Below are positions 33,165 to 44,357 of a stretch of DNA of 64,000 nt, in pieces (within the stretch, counting starts at the first letter, position 1; each line of letters begins with the position of its first letter). Made by a program: the position numbers and the translations under genes. The notes below the pieces were generated by a model. It was not told where the DNA came from. It saw only the letters and a list, made by a program, of their open reading frames with translations, and made no database searches. This stretch comes from Galbitalea sp036271875. Lineage in GTDB: Bacteria > Actinomycetota > Actinomycetes > Actinomycetales > Microbacteriaceae. The stretch spans positions 181,466 to 245,465 of the forward strand of contig DATAZU010000017.1 in NCBI GenBank assembly GCA_036271875.1, given 5' to 3'.

Positions 33165-34583
33165 ATGACGCTGGTCGCGGGAGTCGACTCGTCGACGCAG
33201 TCGTGCAAGGTGGTTGTACGCGACCTCGAAACGGGCGCTGTAATCCGCACTGGTCGCGCACCCCACCCGGACGGTACCGAGGTTGACCCGAACCTGTGGT
33301 GGGATGCGCTCCTCGCGGCGATCGCAGCGGCGGGCGGTCTCACAGACGTCGCCGCGATCTCGATCGGTGGACAGCAGCACGGCATGGTCGTGTTGGATGC
33401 CGAGGGCCACATCATCCGACCAGCCCTGCTCTGGAATGACACGCGCTCCGCCGAGGCCGCCCGCGATCTGACCGCCGAAGTTGGTGCGGCGGAATTCGCT
33501 CGGCGAACCGGATCGGTTCCCGTCGCATCCTTCACCCTCACCAAGCTGCGCTGGCTTGCGGATGCCGAACCAGACAACGCCGCCCGAGTCGCGGCCGTCG
33601 CGCTCCCCCACGACTGGCTCACCTGGCGGTTGCGCGGATTCGGTCCCGAGAACCCGGTGCTCACGGAACTTTCGACCGACCGCTCGGACGCCAGCGGCAC
33701 AAGCTACTTCAATCCGGTGACCAATGAGTACGACTACGAGCTGCTGTCCCGCGCGTTCCGCAGGCCCGTTGAAAACTCAGGAGATTCGTCGACCGTCGTT
33801 CTGCCGCGGGTACTCGCTGCGGGGGATGTCGTCGGTCACGCCAACGGATTGCCTGAATTTTCGACAGAGCTGGTGGTCGGGGTCGGCGCGGGAGACAACG
33901 CGGCGGCCGCCCTGGGGCTGGGTGCATCGACGGGCGATGTTGTCGTCTCGATCGGCACCAGCGGCACCGTGTTCGCCGTAACCGACACTCCGGCTCGGGA
34001 TGAAACCGGCGCCGTCGCCGGATTCGCGGATGCCGCAGGCGGCTACCTCCCCCTCGTCGCCACCCTCAACGCCGCGCGAGTGCTCGACGCCATGACCCGG
34101 GTGCTCGACATCGATCATGACGCGCTTGGCGCTCTCGCGCTCGAAGCCGAACCGGGTTCGGGCGGCGCGGTCCTGCATCCGTATTTCGAGGGCGAGCGCA
34201 CACCCAACCTTCCGGATGCGACGGCGACGCTGTCTGGCCTCACACTCGCCTCAACGACGCGGCCGAACCTCGCCCGAGCCGCGATCGAGGGGATGCTCTG
34301 CGGACTCGCGGACGGGCTGGATGCTGTGCTCGCGCAGGGCGTGAGCGCAACCCGTCTCCTCCTGATCGGTGGCGCAGCCCAGAATCCCGCGGTGAGCGCG
34401 ATCGCGGCCCAGGTCTTTGACGTCCCCGTCGAGGTGCCGGAGCCCGCGGAGTACGTCGCACTCGGCGCGGCGGTGCAGGCCGCGTGGGCGCTCACCGGCT
34501 CGCGACCCGGTTGGCCGGTCGAGGTAAGCGCGCGACCGACTCCCGATTACCGCCCGATCATTCGCCAGCAGTACGCGCGCTAG
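33165..34583 (+). CDS. xylB: Xylulokinase
   Basis: This FGGY-family kinase phosphorylates D-xylulose to xylulose-5-phosphate for the pentose phosphate pathway. The ATG at 33165, nine bases after AAGGA, gives 472 residues; the open frame upstream lies in the hairpin and is not used. GVDSSTQSCKVVV (N-terminal phosphate loop), GGQQHGMVVLD and LLWNDTRS contain the sugar- and Asp-base motifs, and SIGTSGTVF and GGAAQNPAVSAI form the ATP site. The stop overlaps the convergent permease gene by 26 bases. Confidence 0.95.
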   Translation: MTLVAGVDSSTQSCKVVVRDLETGAVIRTGRAPHPDGTEVDPNLWWDALLAAIAAAGGLTDVAAISIGGQQHGMVVLDAEGHIIRPALLWNDTRSAEAARDLTAEVGAAEFARRTGSVPVASFTLTKLRWLADAEPDNAARVAAVALPHDWLTWRLRGFGPENPVLTELSTDRSDASGTSYFNPVTNEYDYELLSRAFRRPVENSGDSSTVVLPRVLAAGDVVGHANGLPEFSTELVVGVGAGDNAAAALGLGASTGDVVVSIGTSGTVFAVTDTPARDETGAVAGFADAAGGYLPLVATLNAARVLDAMTRVLDIDHDALGALALEAEPGSGGAVLHPYFEGERTPNLPDATATLSGLTLASTTRPNLARAAIEGMLCGLADGLDAVLAQGVSATRLLLIGGAAQNPAVSAIAAQVFDVPVEVPEPAEYVALGAAVQAAWALTGSRPGWPVEVSARPTPDYRPIIRQQYAR

Positions 34584-35847
34584 CGCGACGACGCTTCACG
34601 ACCGTCACAACCAACGCCGCGACCGCCAGCCCGGCCGGGACGACCAGGTGCCACCCGGCCAGAACGAGCAGGCCGGCCACGAGCACGACCGAGATTACCG
34701 CCATCCACCAACCGGTACTCCAGCGTTCCAGAAGCCGCACCGCAGCAACCATCCCGAGCGCGTAGACGGCGACCATGCAACTCGTGTGGATCAGGATGAA
34801 TGGCTCGAGATCGATGCCGCTCGACACGGCCAGCACGAAGTAGACGAAATTGATGCCGCCGACCACGAGCAGCGCGCGGCGCGGAACCTGCCCGGCTTCC
34901 GAGCCGCGAGCGAACCAGGCGGGCAGGTGTCCGTCGCGTCCGAGCGCACTGCCCAGCTTCGCGAACGCGGGGAGATAGGCATTGAGCACGCCCATCGCAA
35001 CGATGAGGGCGATGCCCGCAATGATCCACCCGCCGTAACCCGGAGCGGGCCCGGCGACGAGTTCAAGCAGCGGGACGCTGGATGCGGTCTTCGTACCGAG
35101 CACCGCGACCGTCACGAACTGAAGCGCGAGGTACGCGATCCCGACCGTGGCGATCGCAATGCCAGTGGCGAAGGGGATGGTGCGACGAGGATTCCGAAAT
35201 TCGCCCGCGATATGGGTGACGGCCTCCCAGCCGGCGAACGCCCAGACGAACAAGCTGATGCCGAGCCCGACGCCGGTCCAGCCGTGAGGCAGGAAGGGCA
35301 CGAAGTTGCTCGCCTTAGCCTGCGGCAGACTCAACGCGACGACTCCGATCACCACCACGATCAGGATGCTGGTCAGCACCAGCTGCGCCGACCCGGACAC
35401 CCGCACGCCAAACGCATTCACAACGAACGGCGGAACGTAGATCAGGATGCCGACGATGACCACGAGCCAGCGTGGCCCGCCAAAGACCGCAACGAGGTAC
35501 TCGCCTCCGAGCAGCCCGACCACCGGGCCGCCAACCGCGACTCCGAAGAAGAACCAGTAACCAGACATCCGTGCTGCCGTCTCGCCGAGCGCGAGCCGCA
35601 CGAACGTCGCGACTCCCCCGGCATCCGGATACCGCGATGCCAGCGCCGCAAAGGTTCCCGCAAGCGGGATCGACAGCAAAAGCACCGCGAGCACCGACAG
35701 CAGGGATGCCGGACCCGCTGCGTTCGCGGCCAATGACGGGAGAACGAGGATGCCGGTTCCCAGCACGGCGGCGACGTAGAGAGACGACGCGCGCAGTAGG
35801 CCGATGGTGCCACCCGCGATCGTTGGAGCTCTCGTGTCGACCGCCAT
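34558..35847 (-). CDS. APC-family amino acid permease
   Basis: The 429-residue membrane protein has about 12 TM segments. TM1 has the unwound helix signature VAAVLGTGILVLPSLAA (about 26-42), and TM6 has FVWAFAGWEAVTHIAGEFRNPRRTIP, which are hallmarks of the APC superfamily. A CadB/YjeH-like amino acid or amine substrate is plausible. It is convergent with xylB and lies downstream of the glycosyltransferase genes on the same strand after 84 bases. Confidence 0.88.
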   Translation of the reverse strand: MAVDTRAPTIAGGTIGLLRASSLYVAAVLGTGILVLPSLAANAAGPASLLSVLAVLLLSIPLAGTFAALASRYPDAGGVATFVRLALGETAARMSGYWFFFGVAVGGPVVGLLGGEYLVAVFGGPRWLVVIVGILIYVPPFVVNAFGVRVSGSAQLVLTSILIVVVIGVVALSLPQAKASNFVPFLPHGWTGVGLGISLFVWAFAGWEAVTHIAGEFRNPRRTIPFATGIAIATVGIAYLALQFVTVAVLGTKTASSVPLLELVAGPAPGYGGWIIAGIALIVAMGVLNAYLPAFAKLGSALGRDGHLPAWFARGSEAGQVPRRALLVVGGINFVYFVLAVSSGIDLEPFILIHTSCMVAVYALGMVAAVRLLERWSTGWWMAVISVVLVAGLLVLAGWHLVVPAGLAVAALVVTVVKRRRASARTAGE

Positions 35848-35931
35848 GCGGCCAGTCTGCCAGTGGCCTCAGACGCCCGCCGCACGAAAGCGGCCACGGT
35901 GCGAGGTGTTCGCGCCATGGCCCGCCCGATG

Positions 35932-37980
35932 CTACTTAGTCAGGTCGTAAATGGTGACTCCGTCGACCGTCTTCGCGGTGAAGTGTGCCTCGACCCATGA
36001 CTCGATCGATTCAGATGCGCTCGATCCGCCGTTTGCCGCGCCGACTGATCCGCCGATGAAGTAGTGGATCTTTCCCGCGGCGACGTCCGCCCTGAACTCG
36101 GCGAGGGTCGGTGACGGATCGCTCCCGTTGAACCCGCCAACCGGCATCACTGCTTGCTGAGCAGCCAGCTGGTAGCCAGCGGCCGAGTTGGACCCGATCG
36201 CCGCGGCGACCCAGGTGTACTTCGACGCGTCCGTCTTCAGGAGCTTCGTCAGTGCTGCTCCGACTGACGAACCGTTCAGCAGGGACCCGGCCCCGCCTCC
36301 CCGACCCGCTCGCTGGCCGAAGCCCGTTGGCGCGGTGCCGGTCTGGCCGCCGATCGCCGTCTGACCACCTGGCGCGGTTCCCGCCTGGCCGCCCGGCGCA
36401 GTCTGACCACCGGGACCCCCGAATCCACCGCGAGGGCCGCCGCCCGGGCCGCCGCCGAACCCGCCGGTCGAGCTCGCAACCGTTGGACCAGCCGTCGGAA
36501 TCGAGCCGGCGTGAGCCGTGCTCACCGTCTCGAGTGTCCACGCCGTCGGGCCGAGGAGGGCGGCGGTGAGAGCCACCGCGACCGCGCTGGCCCGGAGAGC
36601 CCGGCCGTTCTGCGGAAGCAGCAGAAGCACGGCGCCAACGAACGCGAGCACGAGAACGACCCACTTGAGCCATGGCACGAACGTATCCGCTTCTGAGAGC
36701 AGCGCGTAACTCCACATCGCTGTGCCGAGTAGAACCACAGCGGCAACGATCCGTGCCCACAACTCAGACCTGTAGCTCCAGAGCACCGAGGCGCCGATCG
36801 CGGCCGTGCCGGCAATATACGGCGCGAGTGCGACCGTGTAGTACTGGTGGAAGATTCCCTCCGCGAAACTGAAGGTTAGGCCGGTTACCAGCAGCGACGC
36901 CGTGAACAGCATCAGGGTGGCTCTGCGCAGATCGGTTCGATTGCCACGCATCACGATAAACGCGACCAGGGCAAAGACCAGCGCGGCCGGTATCAGCCAG
37001 CTGATCTGTCCTCCGATGTCATTCTGGAACATGCGCAGGATGCCCGTGGCTCCCCACATCCCACCGGTGGTGGTCGCACCGCCGCCGGTGACGCTGCCGG
37101 TCTCGCTGCCGTCCAGGCGTCCGAATCCGTTGTAGCCGAAGGTCAGCTCAAGGAAGCTGTTGGTCTGCGAACCGCCGATGTATGGCCGCATGCTTGCTGG
37201 CACCAGCGTCACGATCGCGACCCACCATCCCGCAGACACGACCACGGCGCCGAGAGCGGCGAACAGGTGCCAGATCCGCCGCCACCAGGTGCCGGGTGCC
37301 GCGATGAGGTAGATGCCCGCGAGAGCAGGCAGGATGACGACGGCCTGCAGCTGCTTGGTCAGAAATCCGAACCCGACCATCGCACCGGCCCACAGCACCC
37401 AGCGCACCTTTCCGGACTGGATGCCGCGAACCGTGAAATAAACACTGAGGCTCATGAGCAGCGCAAGCAGCGCATCCGGATTGTTGAAGCGGAACATCAG
37501 CGCGGCAACCGGAGTTAGCGCCATAACGCCGCCGGCAAGTAAGGCGGTGCGGGCCGAGAATGCCCGCCGAACGCTCAGATAAACGACGGCAACTGTCGCG
37601 ACGCCCATGAGCGCCTCGGGAAGCAGGATGCTGAACGAACTGAGACCGAATAGGCGCACCGATATGTCCATGAACCACAGGCTCATCGGGGGCTTATCGA
37701 CGGTAATCGAGTTGGCCGAGTCGGACGACCCGAAGAAGAAGGCTTCCCAGTTGGACGACCCGGCCTGCACGGCGGCCGAGTAAAAGGAGTTCGCCCACCC
37801 GCTCGCAGCGAGGTTCCAGATGTAGAGAACCGCGCTAACAACCAGCAAACCGAGGAACGACGGGCGCTCCCAGCGACCGGCGGCTTCGGAGCCGAGAACG
37901 ATCCTCCGCAACCCGGTCCCCAAGCCACTCGGCCGTGGTGTCGTATGCACCACCGGCACGTTCGAGGTGGTCGTTGTCAT
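35932..37980 (-). CDS. GT39-type (ArnT/PMT-like) membrane glycosyltransferase
   Basis: The 682-residue polyprenyl-phosphate-sugar transferase has about 11 TM segments. The first extracytoplasmic loop holds the SITVDKPPMSLW motif that is typical of ArnT-like proteins, and FRFNNPDALL contains the usual acidic site. Residues about 504-565 form a Gly-rich stretch with GGQTxxGGQ-type repeats, followed by a compact C-terminal extracytoplasmic domain (566-682). It overlaps the GT2-GtrA gene by four bases. Together they look like a YkcB/YkcC-type unit that makes a lipid-linked sugar and transfers it outside the membrane. Confidence 0.88.
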   Translation of the reverse strand: MTTTTSNVPVVHTTPRPSGLGTGLRRIVLGSEAAGRWERPSFLGLLVVSAVLYIWNLAASGWANSFYSAAVQAGSSNWEAFFFGSSDSANSITVDKPPMSLWFMDISVRLFGLSSFSILLPEALMGVATVAVVYLSVRRAFSARTALLAGGVMALTPVAALMFRFNNPDALLALLMSLSVYFTVRGIQSGKVRWVLWAGAMVGFGFLTKQLQAVVILPALAGIYLIAAPGTWWRRIWHLFAALGAVVVSAGWWVAIVTLVPASMRPYIGGSQTNSFLELTFGYNGFGRLDGSETGSVTGGGATTTGGMWGATGILRMFQNDIGGQISWLIPAALVFALVAFIVMRGNRTDLRRATLMLFTASLLVTGLTFSFAEGIFHQYYTVALAPYIAGTAAIGASVLWSYRSELWARIVAAVVLLGTAMWSYALLSEADTFVPWLKWVVLVLAFVGAVLLLLPQNGRALRASAVAVALTAALLGPTAWTLETVSTAHAGSIPTAGPTVASSTGGFGGGPGGGPRGGFGGPGGQTAPGGQAGTAPGGQTAIGGQTGTAPTGFGQRAGRGGGAGSLLNGSSVGAALTKLLKTDASKYTWVAAAIGSNSAAGYQLAAQQAVMPVGGFNGSDPSPTLAEFRADVAAGKIHYFIGGSVGAANGGSSASESIESWVEAHFTAKTVDGVTIYDLTK

Positions 37981-39269
37981 GATGCACTTCCTTTGGTTGA
38001 ACCGATCGTGGCCAGTAGGGGTTCGGAGGCGGTCCGCGACCGTTCGGTCACATCCGCGCGATCGACTGATTGGCGCTGGCGGCGAAACACCCAGGCGCGC
38101 AGCAGAACGAACCGAAGCACGGTCGCGAGCAGGTTTGCAAAGGTGAGGACGGCGAGATCGACCACGGTGCTCGCATGCGGGTTGAGAAGGTGGAGTTCCA
38201 GCAGTGAACCGCTCGTGATGACCCAGGCGATGCCGAACACGATGAGACCCTGGAACTGATGGATGGCGGCGCCTGCGCGTCCGCGAATTCCGAACGTGAA
38301 CCGGCGGTTCGCCGCGGTGTTCGCAATCGCGCTTAGAAGCAGCGCGAGGAAGTTCGCGAAGAACCCGTCCATCATGCCGGAGAAGAGTAGGTAGAGGAGC
38401 GCGTACGCCAGGGTCGATAGCCCACCGACGGCGGCGAACCGCACGACCTGGGAGAAGAACGAGGGAGAGGATGGCGGGTCGAACGGTGCACGGCCGAGGG
38501 CGGCATAGACGCGATCAACGGGGATTCGACCGGAGACCAGACCGCGAGTGAGGCGCACCATCCCACGGAGGTCGTCCCTCGCCGTCGACACAATGTCTAC
38601 GCGGCTGTCCGGGTCATCGATCCAGTCAACCGGCACCTCGTGGATGCGCATTCCGCAACGCTCCGCAAGGATGAGCAGTTCGGTGTCGAAGAACCAGCCG
38701 GTGTCCTCGACGAGCGGTAGCAGCTGGGCTGCGACATCGGCACGGACCGCCTTGAATCCGCACTGCGCATCGGTGAACCGCACGCCCATTGTCCGCCGAA
38801 GCAGGAAGTTGTAGCAGCGGGAAATGAACTCGCGCTTGCCGCCGCGACTCACCCGAGCGGACGCTGCGAGCCGGGTGCCGATCGCCACGTCTGAGTGCCC
38901 TGACAGCAGCGGCGCGATCAGCGGCGGAAGTCCCCGCAGGTCTGTCGACAGGTCGACATCGACATAGGCGAGCACCGTCGCCTTCGACTCGAGCCACGCC
39001 TTCTTGATGGCACGGCCGCGCCCCTTCTCGTCGAGGTGAAGCACGCGCACCCGATCGAACTCGTAGGTCAGGTCGATGGCGATGTCGTGAGTACGATCGA
39101 TGCTTGCGTTGTCGGCGATCGTAATGAGCCAGGGCGCCGAGAACGCCGAGGTCAGATACGCGTGCAGAACGCGGATGCTGGCGGCGAGTCCTGCCTCCTC
39201 GTTGTACACCGGTACGACGATTTCGAGTTCGGGACGTACAGAACCGGAAGAGTGCGATCGAACTGACAT
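37977..39269 (-). CDS. Bifunctional GT2 glycosyltransferase / GtrA flippase-like protein
   Basis: Residues 1-240 form a GT-A domain (EIVVPVYNEEAGL, then YVDVDLSTDL with the metal-binding Asp residues, DAQCGFKA) of dolichol-phosphate-mannose-synthase type. Residues about 275-400 contain four TM segments of the GtrA family. Such fusions charge a polyprenyl phosphate and help flip it. The gene is first in the pair with the GT39 enzyme, which would use the lipid-sugar as donor. Confidence 0.92.
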   Translation of the reverse strand: MSVRSHSSGSVRPELEIVVPVYNEEAGLAASIRVLHAYLTSAFSAPWLITIADNASIDRTHDIAIDLTYEFDRVRVLHLDEKGRGRAIKKAWLESKATVLAYVDVDLSTDLRGLPPLIAPLLSGHSDVAIGTRLAASARVSRGGKREFISRCYNFLLRRTMGVRFTDAQCGFKAVRADVAAQLLPLVEDTGWFFDTELLILAERCGMRIHEVPVDWIDDPDSRVDIVSTARDDLRGMVRLTRGLVSGRIPVDRVYAALGRAPFDPPSSPSFFSQVVRFAAVGGLSTLAYALLYLLFSGMMDGFFANFLALLLSAIANTAANRRFTFGIRGRAGAAIHQFQGLIVFGIAWVITSGSLLELHLLNPHASTVVDLAVLTFANLLATVLRFVLLRAWVFRRQRQSVDRADVTERSRTASEPLLATIGSTKGSAS

Positions 39270-39359
39270 GCCCGTTACTCAACGCGGGCGGTCTATGACA
39301 TTTCTATGAACCGTCGATGATCAAAGTATGAGTTGCGAACCGACCCTTCGGCGAAGGTC

Positions 39360-40523
39360 CTAAAGTCCGGCGAGCGCGCCGCGAACGTCCCCGAGCAGAT
39401 CGTCGACGTCCTCGATACCAACCGAGAGGCGCACCACGTTGTCCGGCACTTCGAGTTCGGTGCCGCGAACGGACGCGTGCGTCATTTCCGACGGGTAGCC
39501 GATGAGCGACTCGACCCCACCAAGGGACTCGGCGAGCTGGAACACCTCGGTCGACTCGGCGAACTTCACTGCTGCGGTCGCGCCGCCCTTCAGAGCGACG
39601 GACAGCATCCCTCCGAAACTCTTCATCTGGCGGGCAGCAAGGTCATGACCCGGGTGACTCGGCAGACCGGGGTAGTACACCGCGTCAAGGGCCGGATGAC
39701 CGACCAAGGCCTCCGCTATTACCTGCGCGTTCGAGGAGTGTCGATCCATGCGCACGGCGAGCGTCTTGATGCCGCGAACCGTCAGCCAGGCGTCGAATGG
39801 TCCGCTCACGGCACCGACTCCAAACTGCAGGAAGCCGACCTTGTCGATCAACTCATCGTCATTGAGGACGACCGCGCCACCCAACACATCCGAGTGTCCG
39901 CCAAGATACTTCGTCGTCGAGTGAACGACGACGTCGGCACCCAGCGCGAGCGGCTGCTGAAGGTACGGCGAAGCGAACGTGTTATCGACGACGACGAGAG
40001 TGCCCGCGGCACGCGCGATCTCGGCGAGCGCCACGATGTCGCTGATCTTCATGAGCGGATTGCTCGGCGTCTCAATCCACAGGACCCGGGGCCTCTCGGC
40101 CGCGACAATCCTGCTCACGGCATCAACATCGCTCATGTCGACCGTGACCAGCGAGACACCCCACGGCACGAAGACGCGATCGACGAGACGGTGCGTTCCG
40201 CCGTACACGTCGTTGCCCATGACGATGCGATCGCCCGGCTTCAGCACCGCGCGGAGAAGGGTGTCTTCCGCTGCCAGTCCTGAAGCAAAACTGAACGCCC
40301 TGGATCCACCCTCGAGCGAGGCGAGCAGGGTTTCGAGGGAGGTTCGCGTCGGGTTGCCCCCTCGCGCGTACTCGTATCCACCGCGAAATCCACCGATGCC
40401 GTCCTGCACGAATGTCGAGGTGAGATAGACCGGCGGAACGACGGCACCCGTCGTCGGGTCGAACTCCTGGCCCGCGCGGATAGCGCGCGTGGCAAAGCCC
40501 TGTGATTCGGTGCTGTGTGACAC
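39360..40523 (-). CDS. metB: Cystathionine gamma-synthase/lyase-type PLP enzyme
   Basis: The GTG at 40523 lies seven bases after AGGA and gives 387 residues, matching family N-termini (TRAIRAGQ). The PLP Lys is in HSTTKYLGGHSD, preceded by VVDNTFASPYLQQPL, and YSRGGNPT-like YARGGNPTRTSLE is present. Sequence alone does not separate gamma-synthase (MetB) from gamma-lyase. It is read 25 bases after cbs, so the pair could run reverse transsulfuration (homocysteine to cysteine), which would favour lyase activity. Confidence 0.88.
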   Translation of the reverse strand: MSHSTESQGFATRAIRAGQEFDPTTGAVVPPVYLTSTFVQDGIGGFRGGYEYARGGNPTRTSLETLLASLEGGSRAFSFASGLAAEDTLLRAVLKPGDRIVMGNDVYGGTHRLVDRVFVPWGVSLVTVDMSDVDAVSRIVAAERPRVLWIETPSNPLMKISDIVALAEIARAAGTLVVVDNTFASPYLQQPLALGADVVVHSTTKYLGGHSDVLGGAVVLNDDELIDKVGFLQFGVGAVSGPFDAWLTVRGIKTLAVRMDRHSSNAQVIAEALVGHPALDAVYYPGLPSHPGHDLAARQMKSFGGMLSVALKGGATAAVKFAESTEVFQLAESLGGVESLIGYPSEMTHASVRGTELEVPDNVVRLSVGIEDVDDLLGDVRGALAGL

Positions 40524-40548
40524 GAACGTTCCTAGCTGTTGAGGTAAA

Positions 40549-41913
<1,365 letters not shown>

Positions 41914-41957
41914 GGTGCGCTCAATCTACCAGCGGGTATTTGAGTGTTACGTCGGGA

Positions 41958-42389
41958 CTACGGCATCCGGCCTTGTAGCGCCGCCGACATTGTCAGGATA
42001 TACGGACGCATGATCTGCGTCGTGAGTGGCGCTACTGCATGGTCACCCATCGTCAGCGGATCGATCCACATCATCTCTTCGATCTCCGCGGCGATCACAC
42101 CCTCGGTCTCGATCACGGTGAAGTGCACATCGCAGTCGACACGGTGACCGGGTTCGTTCGCGGCGTCCGCTGAAAAACGGCCGACATATTCGAGGTCAGC
42201 GGATGTCAGCTCGAATCCCAGCTCCTCGCGTAGTTCGCGCAGCAGTGCCTCCTCGCCGGACTCGCCCGCTTCGAGTTTGCCACCCGGCTGCATGAAGACG
42301 TCCGTGTCGCGTTTGCGAACCAGCAGCAGGTGACCGGCCCGGTTCAGGACGACGGCGGCGGCGATGCGAATGACGGGCTGCTCCGGCAT
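41958..42389 (-). CDS. Nudix hydrolase
   Basis: The 143-residue pyrophosphohydrolase has a complete Nudix box, GGKLEAGESGEEALLRELREELGF (G-x5-E-x7-RE-x2-EE-x-G), at about residues 36-58. The beta-strand start RIAAAVVLNRAGHLLLVRKR resembles MutT-like enzymes. The substrate is unknown. Its ATG overlaps the stop of the upstream membrane gene, so it is the last gene of the run that begins with the nucleotidyl cyclase. Confidence 0.9.
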   Translation of the reverse strand: MPEQPVIRIAAAVVLNRAGHLLLVRKRDTDVFMQPGGKLEAGESGEEALLRELREELGFELTSADLEYVGRFSADAANEPGHRVDCDVHFTVIETEGVIAAEIEEMMWIDPLTMGDHAVAPLTTQIMRPYILTMSAALQGRMP

Positions 42390-42892
42390 CAGGGTTTCGC
42401 CTTTCTCGCAGCGTGGGCACTTCTCTCGGCCTCGGCACGCGCCTCGCGAGCGATTCCACGAAGACGGATGCTGGAGGTGAAGTAGAACACCGCGAGTACC
42501 GCGCAGAACAGGGCGGATACCGCGTCAAAAACATCCTGCCCCGAGTAGAGCACGAGTTTCGGCATCGTCTCCACGCCGTAGGCATTCACACAGAAAATGA
42601 TCACCGCCAGTGCGAGCGCGGAACCAACGACAAAGCCAGCGTAAGGTTTCGCGGTGGCCCGCCACCACGATCGCGGCTCGCTCGTCTCGTCCGTGCCGCG
42701 AAACACGCGCGACGCGACGATGAACGCGACGAAGATGATCACCGACCGCAGGAGCCCGTCCAGAAACTGCGTCGACGGAAGGCCGCCGACGAAATACCAC
42801 AACGCGATGACGACGATGACGTAGAGCATTTTCGCGTACCACTGGCGCAGTCTGGGCAGCCTCGGCCGGGGAGAGATCGGTTCGGTTTCCAT
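42389..42892 (-). CDS. Small four-TM membrane protein
   Basis: I recognise no named family. The 167-residue product has hydrophobic segments at about 22-40, 46-62, 84-105 and 120-142 and a highly charged Ala/Arg/Glu C-terminal tail. It lies 31 bases after the MscS-type gene and overlaps the Nudix gene by one base, so it may be an accessory subunit of that set. Confidence 0.65.
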   Translation of the reverse strand: METEPISPRPRLPRLRQWYAKMLYVIVVIALWYFVGGLPSTQFLDGLLRSVIIFVAFIVASRVFRGTDETSEPRSWWRATAKPYAGFVVGSALALAVIIFCVNAYGVETMPKLVLYSGQDVFDAVSALFCAVLAVFYFTSSIRLRGIAREARAEAERSAHAARKAKP

Positions 42893-42923
42893 CGCGAACC
42901 AAATCTACCGTTGGCCGGGAAAT

Positions 42924-44357
42924 CTAGGCGATCATGCTCGAGTCTGCCGGCTCCTCAACACCCACTGCCTTGAGCGCAGCCTCGGCGAGTTCGCGGCGGT
43001 GATCCAGTTCCACGCCGATGTCCCGAGCCAGATCCGGGCGCGTTGTGACGAGGTCGTCCAGCACGGCAACGGGCACCCTGAGCACCGCGAGCTCGGTGAG
43101 GGCAACCGCGGTCGTCACCACGGGCTGCCGGGTCAATGCCGTGAGCCCGAGAACGCTGGCGTGTGCGAGCGTCTCGATGACGATGTCCCCGCCGTCGGCT
43201 GGATAGGTGAGCGACGCCGTGCCGCTGAGGATGTAGCGCATCGCGTCGGGGACGGACATTGGCTGCTGCACAACCTCGCCCTCGCTGTAGCGCTCGATCG
43301 AGACCGCCCCGGAGAGGGGCTGGATGTCGGCTGTGCTCAGATATAGGGCGCCGGCAAAGGTCTGCACGGCTTCGACCAGTCGCTCCGGCGTCTGGTACGG
43401 ATCACCCCACTCCCGATCCAGATGCAGGCCGGCACGACGAGCCGCGTACCAGAGCCGGGTGTTGAACATCCGGATCGATGCGCCATTGAGCGCCGGACTC
43501 GTGATCGGAATCTCGACCTCGAACCGCCCTTTCCCCAGCGTCGACACGGTGGTCGACTGCCCAGGGTAAATCATCGGAAGGCCCGCGGCGGTCTGGTCGC
43601 AGACGGCCATGACGTCCTGTGGCGGATCCTCGAGGGCGAAGCGAACGTAGATGTCGTTGGTGAACGGCCCATCGCCCTTGGTGATGTTGAGGAACGTGCT
43701 TCCGGCGAGAGACGAGTTGGGCACGATTAGCAGCCCGTTGACCGTCATCATGTGCACCGAGCGCCAGTTGATCTCTTTGACCTGGCCGCGCACACCATCG
43801 ACGACAATCCATTCGTCGATTTCGAGCGGCCGTTCCGAGAGGAGCAGCAGTCCGCTGACAACTCCGCCGACTGCGTTCTGCAGCGCGAGACCGATGACGA
43901 TCGAGCCGACACCCAGCGCCGCGAACAAGCCACCGACATCCGCATGCCACACCACCGAGAAGAGCACGCCGAGGCAGACGACGATCAGGATGACCCGCAC
44001 GACTTCGATGAAGATCGACGGCACTCGACTGCGCCAACTGCCGGTTTTCGCCGTTTCAAAGATGACGAGGTTGAGACCGCCGAGGAGAGCGAGGATGACC
44101 AGGAAACCGAAGATCGTCGCAACGATGCGCACCCAGTTGACCGAGGGCGACCCGACATCCGCCGTCTGCGCGAGCAACAGCAGGAGGGCACCGGTGGGAG
44201 CGACAAAGTTACGAAGCAGAAGGACGAAACGGGTGCCATGGGCACCGTTGCGCACGAGCGTTCCGTGCAGCTCGGTCAAGAGGATCATCACGATCGGCAG
44301 ACCGACGACCACCACAATCGCCGGAACGAACCACGGTTGCGAGACGAAATCAAACAC
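42924..44357 (-). CDS. MscS-type mechanosensitive channel with C-terminal cNMP-binding-like domain
   Basis: The 477-residue protein has four N-terminal TM segments, with the pore helix ALGVGSIVIGLALQNAVGGVVSGLLLL (split: TM3 at about 148-174) and the beta domain of MscS after it (VDGVRGQVKEINWRS). Residues about 345-450 form a cyclic-nucleotide-binding-like domain as in bCNG channels. However, the phosphate cassette reads LGLTALTRQPVVTTA, lacking the usual Glu and Arg. It overlaps the cyclase gene by eight bases. It is probably a channel gated or tuned by a nucleotide or another ligand. Confidence 0.87.
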   Translation of the reverse strand: MFDFVSQPWFVPAIVVVVGLPIVMILLTELHGTLVRNGAHGTRFVLLLRNFVAPTGALLLLLAQTADVGSPSVNWVRIVATIFGFLVILALLGGLNLVIFETAKTGSWRSRVPSIFIEVVRVILIVVCLGVLFSVVWHADVGGLFAALGVGSIVIGLALQNAVGGVVSGLLLLSERPLEIDEWIVVDGVRGQVKEINWRSVHMMTVNGLLIVPNSSLAGSTFLNITKGDGPFTNDIYVRFALEDPPQDVMAVCDQTAAGLPMIYPGQSTTVSTLGKGRFEVEIPITSPALNGASIRMFNTRLWYAARRAGLHLDREWGDPYQTPERLVEAVQTFAGALYLSTADIQPLSGAVSIERYSEGEVVQQPMSVPDAMRYILSGTASLTYPADGGDIVIETLAHASVLGLTALTRQPVVTTAVALTELAVLRVPVAVLDDLVTTRPDLARDIGVELDHRRELAEAALKAVGVEEPADSSMIA

